Source: Chitinophaga pinensis
GTDB taxonomy: Bacteria > Bacteroidota > Bacteroidia > Chitinophagales > Chitinophagaceae
Assembly (NCBI GenBank): GCA_943324055.2
Contig: CALPKD020000076.1
Span: 1 to 6,535, forward strand
Direction: 5' to 3'
Length of the DNA: 6,535 bases
The position numbers and the translations under genes are program-made. The notes under the pieces were generated by a model. The model did no database searches. It saw nothing but the letters and a program-made list of their open reading frames with translations, and had not been told where the DNA came from. The stretch's first letter is position 1, and each line of letters opens with the position of its first letter. Of this stretch, positions 1-4,622 are shown piece after piece.

Positions 1-232
1 TGATTTTATACTGCCCTTGAATGCGAAATCCTTGGTATGCATGATGCACATTTTGTGCGTCGGGACGGCTAAAATAACTTTTGGTAAAGGATAGGTAATA
101 TAGGGCATCTAACACATTGGTTTTTCCTGTTCCATTAGGCCCGACAATTCCCACAATACGGTCTGTAAAATTGAATTGCTTTTGTACGTAATTCCTAAAT
201 TGCACCAATGAAAGTTGCTGAATCCCCACCAT
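1..232 (-). CDS. recF: RecF, DNA replication and repair ATPase (N-terminal 77 residues; runs off the left edge)
   Basis: RecF is a cytoplasmic SMC-like ABC ATPase that binds single-strand gaps and helps load RecA with RecO and RecR. Reading leftward from the ATG at 232 to 230 gives 77 uninterrupted codons that continue past the window edge. The start MVGIQQLSLVQFRNY matches the first strand and the FRN motif typical of RecF, and a Walker A loop GPNGTGKT lies at residues 31-38, followed by NVLDALYYLSFTKSYFSR, a pattern characteristic of RecF proteins of this phylum. The signature motif, Walker B and the rest (family length about 360 residues) lie outside. The gene is divergent from pyrR across a 79-base gap. 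No Shine-Dalgarno sequence precedes the start; a box TAATTTG (complement of 238-244) lies close upstream and could be part of a promoter, but I could not pair it with a -33 element. Other SMC-like ATPases are much less likely given the N-terminal sequence. Confidence 0.93.
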   Translation of the reverse strand, partial: MVGIQQLSLVQFRNYVQKQFNFTDRIVGIVGPNGTGKTNVLDALYYLSFTKSYFSRPDAQNVHHAYQGFRIQGQYKI

Positions 233-245
233 GGATGCAAATTAC

Positions 246-269
246 AAAGGGAATTGTTTCGGGCCCTTT
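246..269. repeat. Short inverted repeat AAAGGG-N12-CCCTTT between recF and pyrR
   Basis: Six-base arms AAAGGG (246-251) and CCCTTT (264-269) flank a 12-base spacer in the recF/pyrR intergenic region; the palindrome GGGCCC (261-266) overlaps the right arm. The position, just upstream of the presumed pyrR promoter and about 14 bases before the recF start codon, would suit an operator, but six-base arms can occur by chance and no known motif was recognised. Confidence 0.25.
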
Positions 270-296
270 AAAATTGAAGAAAAGAGCGTAATTTTA
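267..296 (+). promoter_or_regulatory. Possible Bacteroidota-type promoter for pyrR
   Basis: TAATTTTA at 289-296 resembles the -7 consensus TAnnTTTG with one mismatch, and TTTA at 267-270 resembles the -33 element TTTG, with 18 bases between them. Transcription would begin around 301-303, leaving a leader of only about 10 bases before the pyrR ATG at 312. Both boxes are AT-rich matches in an AT-rich gap, so the call is weak. Confidence 0.35.
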
Positions 297-311
297 TTAA
301 AATTCTAAGGA

Positions 312-836
312 ATGACTCTGATTAGTGAGCAACAGCTTCCAAGCATTATTAAAAGACTAGCCCATCAAATTTTGGAAACCTACCCAGGTTTAGCCAATGC
401 GGTGATTGTTGGTTTACAACCAAGAGGTGTGTATTTGAGCGATCGAATAGTAACAGCCTTACATCAGGAATTACCTGCAGATCAGGTTCAATACGGTAAA
501 TTGGACATTACTTTTTATAGAGATGATATACGAAGAGAGCTGCATTTAGCCACTCAAACCGACCTTCCCTTTAGTATTGAAGGCAAAACAGTCATTTTGA
601 TTGACGATGTATTATTTACTGGAAGAACCATTCGGGCAGCTTTGGATGCTTTATTGGCATTTGGCAGGCCCTCTAAAGTGGCTTTATGTGTATTGGTAGA
701 CCGTAAACCAAGCCGAGAATTGCCCATTCAGCCTGATTTTACTGGAAAGGAGATGGTAGACGTTTCCCCTTATAAAGTGAAGGTTAGATGGAAAGAAAAT
801 GATGGAGTAGACGATGTTATCTTGTTAGATCAATAA
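312..836 (+). CDS. pyrR: PyrR, bifunctional pyrimidine operon regulator / uracil phosphoribosyltransferase homologue
   Basis: In Bacillus-type bacteria PyrR binds pyr mRNA when UMP is high and causes attenuation; it also has uracil phosphoribosyltransferase activity (uracil + PRPP to UMP). The 174-residue protein has the family length and near-complete collinearity with Bacillus PyrR: RGVYLSDR around residues 38-45, DITFYRDD at 65-72, the PRPP-binding loop VILIDDVLFTGRT at 94-106, and LVDRKPSRELPI near 128-139. The ATG at 312 follows ctaagga, with the purine run too close for a standard Shine-Dalgarno. It is the first gene of a rightward pyrR-pyrB cluster, with 22 bases before pyrB. No attenuator leader or PyrR-binding hairpin is visible upstream, and two positions that I recall contacting RNA in Bacillus PyrR appear changed (Arg27 to Thr23, Arg146 to Gln140), while others are kept (Arg19 to Arg15, His22 to His18, Arg141 to Arg135, Lys152 to Lys146). 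Family membership is clear; RNA-binding regulation here is uncertain. Confidence 0.92.
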   Translation: MTLISEQQLPSIIKRLAHQILETYPGLANAVIVGLQPRGVYLSDRIVTALHQELPADQVQYGKLDITFYRDDIRRELHLATQTDLPFSIEGKTVILIDDVLFTGRTIRAALDALLAFGRPSKVALCVLVDRKPSRELPIQPDFTGKEMVDVSPYKVKVRWKENDGVDDVILLDQ

Positions 837-851
837 ATTATATTAATTTCG
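822..851 (+). promoter_or_regulatory. Near-consensus Bacteroidota promoter for pyrB
   Basis: TTG at 822-824, inside the last codons of pyrR, is followed after exactly 19 bases by TAATTTCG at 844-851. This fits the Bacteroidota pattern TTG-N(about 19)-TAnnTTTG with a single mismatch. Expected initiation is about 4 to 8 bases after the -7 box, at or right next to the pyrB ATG at 859, so the transcript would have almost no 5' leader. It would let pyrB be transcribed independently of pyrR. Confidence 0.6.
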
Positions 852-858
852 TTTTTTA

Positions 859-1791
859 ATGGCACTATCTACCAAACATCTTCTTGGTATCAAGGACCTC
901 ACCACTGAGGATATACAATTAATTTTATCGACTGCAGGACAATTTAAAGAAGTCTTACAGAGACCTGTTAAAAAAGTCCCCACATTACGAGACGTTACCA
1001 TTGTGAACCTTTTTTATGAAAATTCAACCCGTACTAGAATTTCTTTTGAATTAGCGGAAAGACGCTTATCTGCAGACACTGTAAATTTTACGGTATCCAA
1101 TTCCTCTGCTGCAAAAGGAGAAACTTTGCTCGATACCGTCAACAATATACTATCCATGAAAGTGGATATGGTAGTGATGCGACATAGTGCTTCTGGTGCG
1201 CCTCATTATTTGGCAAAACACATAGATGCAGCTATTATCAATGCAGGTGATGGTATTAATGAACATCCAACTCAGGCTTTATTAGATGCTTTTTCGATCC
1301 AAGAAAAAATGGGGCAATTGGCTGGCTTGAAAGTGGCCATCATTGGGGACATTATGCATAGTAGAGTTGCCTTGAGCAATATCTACTTATTAAAGAAAAT
1401 GGGTGCCGAAGTAATGGTATCTGGCCCACCTACCTTAATTCCAACCTACTTACAACAGGCAATGGATATTCAAGTAGAATATAATATTGACAAAGCCCTT
1501 GCTTGGTGTGATGTAGCCAATGTGCTTAGAATTCAATTAGAGCGTCAAAATCAGCCTTTATTCTCTTCTCTTAGAGAATATAACTTAGCATATGGAATCA
1601 CCATGAATCGCTTGCAAAAGCTAAATAAGCAAATCCTAATTATGCATCCTGGCCCGATTAATAGAGGGGTAGAGATGGATAGCGATGTTGCAAACAGTGA
1701 ACATTCCATTATATTAGATCAGGTCGAAAACGGGGTAGCGGTACGAATGTCTTGTCTTTACCTTTTGACCGGAAGATCTAATCCCGCCTAA
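859..1791 (+). CDS. pyrB: Aspartate carbamoyltransferase, catalytic chain
   Basis: This cytoplasmic enzyme joins carbamoyl phosphate and L-aspartate to N-carbamoyl-L-aspartate, the committed step of pyrimidine synthesis. The 310 residues match the usual catalytic-chain length. The carbamoyl-phosphate domain carries ENSTRTRISFE at 54-64, the 80s-loop signature SSAAKGET at 82-89 with Lys86, and HPTQALLDAF at 136-145. The aspartate domain follows, with HPGPINRG at 263-270. The pattern separates it from ornithine carbamoyltransferases, which lack the SSxxKGE loop and have a different C-terminal aspartate/ornithine motif. It lies 22 bases after pyrR, with its own predicted promoter immediately before the ATG and no Shine-Dalgarno. 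No pyrI regulatory subunit and no pyrC dihydroorotase gene is adjacent, so allosteric regulation through PyrI cannot be inferred; by length it resembles the unregulated trimeric type seen with PyrR in Bacillus. All recognisable active-site residues are present. Confidence 0.97.
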   Translation: MALSTKHLLGIKDLTTEDIQLILSTAGQFKEVLQRPVKKVPTLRDVTIVNLFYENSTRTRISFELAERRLSADTVNFTVSNSSAAKGETLLDTVNNILSMKVDMVVMRHSASGAPHYLAKHIDAAIINAGDGINEHPTQALLDAFSIQEKMGQLAGLKVAIIGDIMHSRVALSNIYLLKKMGAEVMVSGPPTLIPTYLQQAMDIQVEYNIDKALAWCDVANVLRIQLERQNQPLFSSLREYNLAYGITMNRLQKLNKQILIMHPGPINRGVEMDSDVANSEHSIILDQVENGVAVRMSCLYLLTGRSNPA

Positions 1792-1828
1792 TGACCGTTT
1801 GTAATTACAATTTTCATACTTTTATTGC

Positions 1829-2299
1829 ATGCAAAGAATCTGTTTATTTCCTGGCACATTTGATCCAGTAACCTTAGGTCATACTGATATTATAGATCGT
1901 TCCCTTCCTTTATTTGATAAAGTGGTGGTAGGCATTGGTATCAATGCCGCAAAAGACCCCATGTTTACAGCCGATCAACGAAAACTTTGGTTTGAAGAAA
2001 TTTACAAAGATCAACCAAAAGTAGAGGTAGCTATTTATGATGGATTAACCATTCATTTTTGCCAATCCATTGGTGCCCGTTTTATTTTAAGAGGAATTCG
2101 CTATGTGAGTGACTTTGAATATGAAAAAACAATTGCAGACGCAAATAGAACCATGGAACGCAGCATTGAAACCATCTTCTTAACAGGTGAGCCTAAATTC
2201 ACTTCTGTGGCTTCTACCATTGTAAGAGATATAATCCGGAATGGTGGGGATGCTTCTCCTTTTTTACCAGAAGCCGTTATTAAATCTTTAAATAAATAA
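1829..2299 (+). CDS. coaD: Phosphopantetheine adenylyltransferase (PPAT)
   Basis: PPAT transfers an adenylyl group from ATP to 4'-phosphopantetheine, giving dephospho-CoA, the penultimate step of coenzyme A synthesis, in the cytoplasm. The 156 residues match the family length. The nucleotidyltransferase signature FPGTFDPVTLGH is at 7-18, with Thr10 and His18 at the same numbers as in the E. coli enzyme; Lys42 (in AAKDPMF) and the ILRGIR stretch at 86-91 with Arg88 and Arg91 are also kept. The C-terminal TSVASTIVRD at 125-134 corresponds to the ATP-binding ISS(S/T)xVR segment, with Ala128 in place of the more usual Ser. It starts 37 bases after pyrB with no Shine-Dalgarno. A weak promoter-like pair (TTG 1799-1801, TACTTTTA 1817-1824) has too short a spacing to be convincing, so readthrough from pyrB is likely. 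The gene ends at a good intrinsic terminator. Confidence 0.97.
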   Translation: MQRICLFPGTFDPVTLGHTDIIDRSLPLFDKVVVGIGINAAKDPMFTADQRKLWFEEIYKDQPKVEVAIYDGLTIHFCQSIGARFILRGIRYVSDFEYEKTIADANRTMERSIETIFLTGEPKFTSVASTIVRDIIRNGGDASPFLPEAVIKSLNK

Positions 2300-2323
2300 G
2301 GGATACAGGCTTATCCTTTTTTT
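2298..2323 (+). terminator. Intrinsic terminator after coaD
   Basis: An eight-pair stem joins 2298-2305 to 2312-2319 (core GGATA/TATCC, one G-U pair) around the six-base loop CAGGCT, and the 3' arm runs into seven consecutive T at 2317-2323. It begins inside the coaD stop codon and overlaps the last codons (Lys-Lys-Gly-stop) of the converging NUDIX gene. In the leftward direction the stem is followed only by an interrupted T-rich stretch, so it should act mainly on the coaD transcript. Confidence 0.72.
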
Positions 2324-2730
2324 ATTTCAAACGCATGTATTACTTCTTTGATGTTCTCATAAGTATGTGACAAGCAGTGCACTGAATGAGCAAGTGTGTT
2401 CCATTCAATTCGTTCAATATCCTCGGTAATTTGAGGAATCCCAGCTTGGTATTCAGCGATGGTCATATGATACCAGTAAGTAAGTTTAGTAACCTCGCAA
2501 TTTAAATATTTGTCATAATAATTATGTTTGGTTGTAATCAGATGATCTTGCAATTGTACACTATGCAAACCGGTTTCTTCGGTAACTTCTCGAACAGCAC
2601 AAGCTTCGATCGATTCCCCAGCATCCAACTTCCCCTTTGGTAAATCCCAGAACCCACGTCTAAAAATCCACAAAATAGCACCACTTGGATTGGTAACAAG
2701 GCCCCCTGCAGCAATTATTTGATTTAACAT
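2311..2730 (-). CDS. NUDIX hydrolase, substrate unknown
   Basis: NUDIX enzymes hydrolyse nucleoside diphosphates linked to another moiety, using Mg2+ or Mn2+ bound by the Nudix box. The 139-residue protein is a single-domain NUDIX fold: the box Gx5Ex7REVxEExGL is complete at residues 33-55 (Gly33, Glu39, Arg47, Glu48, Glu51, Glu52, Gly54), preceded by FWDLPKGK, which resembles the WxLPKG element of Ap4A- and MutT-like members. The rest is a short C-terminal helix region without extra domains. The substrate cannot be read from sequence; candidates include diadenosine polyphosphates, damaged nucleotides or nucleotide sugars. The gene converges on coaD, its last codons lying within the coaD terminator, and is divergent from pyrE with an 81-base shared upstream region. 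From memory, NUDIX/pyrE adjacency recurs in Bacteroidota, which would hint at a nucleotide housekeeping role, but that is inference. Confidence 0.92.
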   Translation of the reverse strand: MLNQIIAAGGLVTNPSGAILWIFRRGFWDLPKGKLDAGESIEACAVREVTEETGLHSVQLQDHLITTKHNYYDKYLNCEVTKLTYWYHMTIAEYQAGIPQITEDIERIEWNTLAHSVHCLSHTYENIKEVIHAFEIKKG

Positions 2731-2762
2731 AAAATGTGTATAGTATTTAGTAACTCTTTAAG

Positions 2763-2796
2763 TAAAATTAGCATTTAGCCTTTAATTTCGCGACAA
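2763..2796 (-). promoter_or_regulatory. Possible promoter for the NUDIX gene
   Basis: On the minus strand TTG (complement of 2794-2796) is followed after 23 bases by TAATTTTA (complement of 2763-2770), one mismatch from TAnnTTTG. Initiation would fall near 2757, giving a leader of about 26 bases before the ATG at 2730. The spacing is at the long end of the accepted range. The elements interleave with those proposed for pyrE. Confidence 0.4.
2783..2790 (+). promoter_or_regulatory. Possible -7 promoter element for pyrE
   Basis: TAATTTCG at 2783-2790 matches TAnnTTTG with one mismatch and is identical to the box in front of pyrB (844-851). Initiation near 2795-2797 would leave a leader of about 16 bases before the pyrE ATG at 2812. 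The only -33 candidate is a poor TTTA at 2757-2760, 22 bases upstream. Confidence 0.45.
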
Positions 2797-2811
2797 CTTC
2801 AAACTACTGTT

Positions 2812-3441
2812 ATGACGAATGAAAAAGCCGTTGCCGAAAAACTACTTCAAGTAGGTGCTGTAAAATTAAGTCCAAAAGATCCATTTACATGGGCAAGTGG
2901 TTGGAAAAGTCCAATTTATTGTGATAATAGAAAAGTATTGTCTTTCCCTTATGTGAGAGATTTTATAAAAAGTGAGATGTGTAATGTGATATTTGAAAAA
3001 TTTGATGGGGCAGATATGTTAGCTGGTGTGGCAACCGCGGGTATTCCTTGGGGTGCAATGGCAGCAGATCAATTAAAGCTTCCTTATATCTATGTTCGTC
3101 CAAAACCAAAAGAACATGGTTTGGGTAATCAAATCGAAGGCGCCTACGCAACCACTAATAAAATATTAGTGATTGAGGATTTAATTTCCACCGGAAAGAG
3201 TAGTTTACAAGTAGTGGATGTGTTAAGAAATGCAGGATTGGAAGTAGTAGGAATGGTTTCCATATTCACCTATGGTTTTACTATTGCAGACGAAGCTTTT
3301 AAAGCAGCAGGCGTTCCCTTTTATTCTTTAACCAATTACACAAGCTTGATTGACCTTGCGGTTGAAAAAGGAGAAATTGACGCTTCAATACAAGAAACTT
3401 TGATGAAGTGGAGAGAAAGTCCTTCTACTTGGAATCAATAA
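2812..3441 (+). CDS. pyrE: Orotate phosphoribosyltransferase
   Basis: This cytoplasmic enzyme converts orotate and PRPP to orotidine 5'-phosphate and pyrophosphate, the fifth step of de novo UMP synthesis. The 209 residues fit a stand-alone PyrE rather than a fusion with OMP decarboxylase. Seen in order: FTWASGWKSPIYCDNRKV at 25-42, the orotate/PRPP-binding N-terminal segment; the flexible catalytic loop RPKPKEHG at 96-103 with Lys98, Lys100 and His102; and the PRPP-binding motif ILVIEDLISTGKSS at 118-131. A complete set of catalytic features is present. The ATG at 2812 is preceded by no Shine-Dalgarno, as is usual in this phylum. It is separated from pyrB by coaD and the NUDIX gene and is transcribed from its own upstream region shared with the divergent NUDIX gene. 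No clear terminator hairpin was found in the 32-base gap before the convergent lipoprotein gene, only an A-rich tract at 3460-3467. Confidence 0.97.
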   Translation: MTNEKAVAEKLLQVGAVKLSPKDPFTWASGWKSPIYCDNRKVLSFPYVRDFIKSEMCNVIFEKFDGADMLAGVATAGIPWGAMAADQLKLPYIYVRPKPKEHGLGNQIEGAYATTNKILVIEDLISTGKSSLQVVDVLRNAGLEVVGMVSIFTYGFTIADEAFKAAGVPFYSLTNYTSLIDLAVEKGEIDASIQETLMKWRESPSTWNQ

Positions 3442-3473
3442 GAAACGAATTGAAGCGAAAAAAAACAAAAGTA

Positions 3474-3944
3474 TTAGTTGCTTGAATTGAAAATAGATTT
3501 CAAATTCAGTTTCTGTTCTGTCACAAAATCAATGGGTAAATTTTTAGTGATAAACCCTTTAGACAAAGTAGCATTGCCTTTAACTGCAATCTTCATGGGT
3601 TTATTGAAAAGCAAATCCACACTATTTTGTACAAGACTCGATAATTGAATTTCCATTCTTGCAGGTAGGTTAAAAGATTGATTCGCTGGAATAATAAAGT
3701 TGGTATCCAATTTATAGTGTGTGAATAGCTTGTCATTGATAAATACATCACAATCCAGATTTTTAAGCGTCAATTGAAATTTATTGGGGTTTACATATTC
3801 AAACTGTGCATTGAATATATTTTTTCCAAAACTTGCTTTTTCAATTTTAATAGAATTTAGCCCTTTAAACACAAAAGGTTTAGGACCAGCGCAACTTGCA
3901 AAAACAAGCACAAAGGCAATTAATATATATTTATTCAATTTCAT
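3474..3944 (-). CDS. Small lipoprotein with a LEA-14/WHy-like domain
   Basis: The 156-residue product begins with a basic N-terminus (MKLNK), a hydrophobic stretch at about 6-16 and a probable lipobox FASC ending at Cys18, so it should be a lipid-anchored cell-envelope protein. The residues after the cysteine (AGPKP) lack the acidic export signal described for surface lipoproteins of this phylum, suggesting a periplasm-facing location. Residues from about 24 to 150 read as one beta-rich domain of the WHy (water stress and hypersensitive response)/LEA type 2 kind: alternating hydrophobic strands, the recurrent NPN motif at 52-54 followed by KFQLTLKNLDCDVFIND, and a later segment with spaced Lys/Asn and hydrophobic residues. 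Such domains are linked to desiccation or stress protection in plants, but their bacterial role is poorly known. The gene converges on pyrE and is divergent from the WbqC-family gene. The lipobox phenylalanine at -3 is less common, so lipidation is likely but not certain. Confidence 0.78.
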   Translation of the reverse strand: MKLNKYILIAFVLVFASCAGPKPFVFKGLNSIKIEKASFGKNIFNAQFEYVNPNKFQLTLKNLDCDVFINDKLFTHYKLDTNFIIPANQSFNLPARMEIQLSSLVQNSVDLLFNKPMKIAVKGNATLSKGFITKNLPIDFVTEQKLNLKSIFNSSN

Positions 3945-3957
3945 TGTAAGATTTATA

Positions 3958-3965
3958 CAAAATTA
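3958..3965 (-). promoter_or_regulatory. -7 promoter element for the lipoprotein gene
   Basis: The complement of 3958-3965 reads TAATTTTG, a perfect match to TAnnTTTG, 13 bases upstream of the lipoprotein ATG at 3944. No clear TTG lies about 19 bases further upstream; only a T-rich stretch around 3986-3990 could serve as a weak -33 element. Confidence 0.5.
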
Positions 3966-4016
3966 TTAGTTATTTGGCCATTGTGAAAATATATTTACAA
4001 AACTATTTGTTAAGAC

Positions 4017-4622
4017 ATGCTTATTACTGATTTACAATACTTTGGAACTATAAGCTATATCCAATCGCTTTTTGCACAGGAGCAAATTTGCTTTGACGAG
4101 CATGCGCCATTTTCAAAAATGAGTTTTAAAAACAGGATGGTCATTGCAAGTGCTCAAGGCCCCTTACATTTATCCATTCCAATTGCTGGGGGAAGAGATC
4201 AAAAAATACCCATTAAAGATATAGCTATAGCATATGATGCCCCTTGGAGGGAACAGCACTTTAAAGCTATAGTCACGAATTATCAGCGATCTCCTTATTT
4301 TGAATACTATATAGATGGTGTAGAAGCGATTTATAAATCTAAACCCGTCCTGTTGGTTGATTTTTTGATGAGTAGTCAGGACTGGATTAAAAAACAAATC
4401 AAGGGTAGTTGGGCTATTCAAATGCAACCAGCAAACATTGCACCATCCGATATCAGAGTATACGATAATTGGTTACCCAAAAATTATGCACAATATCCAA
4501 ATCCAATCAGCTATCAACAAGTGTTTCAAGATAGAGTTGGGTTTTTACCTAATCTATGTATTTTGGATCTACTTTTTTGTTGTGGAGGAAAGGTTGTCAA
4601 TCCCTTATTAAAAGGAGCGTAG
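4017..4622 (+). CDS. WbqC-like family protein
   Basis: The 201-residue protein matches the WbqC-like family, which takes its name from an O-antigen cluster gene and whose biochemical function is unproven. Family landmarks: QYFGTISYIQSLF at 7-19, the FKNR stretch at 37-40, LHLSIPI at 50-56, a Trp77/His81 pair, SPYFEYYIDG at 92-101, YQQVF at 166-170, and the C-terminal GFLPNLCILDLLF at 175-187. No signal peptide or membrane segment is evident, so it should be cytoplasmic. It starts 72 bases from the divergent lipoprotein gene. A promoter guess (TTG 3981-3983, 18 bases, ACTATTTG 4002-4009) is poor because the TA of the -7 box is missing. There are no glycosyltransferase or other polysaccharide genes nearby, so a role in surface polysaccharide synthesis is not supported by context. 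The final 15 bases overlap the end of the convergent M56 gene. Confidence 0.87.
   Translation: MLITDLQYFGTISYIQSLFAQEQICFDEHAPFSKMSFKNRMVIASAQGPLHLSIPIAGGRDQKIPIKDIAIAYDAPWREQHFKAIVTNYQRSPYFEYYIDGVEAIYKSKPVLLVDFLMSSQDWIKKQIKGSWAIQMQPANIAPSDIRVYDNWLPKNYAQYPNPISYQQVFQDRVGFLPNLCILDLLFCCGGKVVNPLLKGA

Noticed and set aside
1799..1824. Promoter-like pair before coaD (TTG and TACTTTTA)
   Set aside because: The 15-base spacing is shorter than expected and the -7 box lacks the final G; readthrough from pyrB explains expression of coaD without it.
2963..3151. Open frame of 62 codons on the minus strand
   Set aside because: It lies wholly inside pyrE, whose product is a clear full-length enzyme; the antisense product resembles no family and has no start context.
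3442..3473. Possible terminator between pyrE and the lipoprotein gene
   Set aside because: There is an A-rich tract, which would give a T-tract on the minus strand, but no stable stem next to it in either direction.
3784..3969. Open frame of 61 codons on the plus strand
   Set aside because: It is antisense to the lipoprotein gene over most of its length, and the opposite strand has a convincing signal peptide, domain and -7 promoter box.
4170..4427. Open frame of 85 codons on the minus strand
   Set aside because: It is antisense to the WbqC-family gene, which has family motifs along its whole length.
4017..4622. Assignment of the WbqC-family gene to a surface polysaccharide locus
   Set aside because: No glycosyltransferase, flippase or sugar-nucleotide gene is in the window, so the name of the family is not evidence for that role here.
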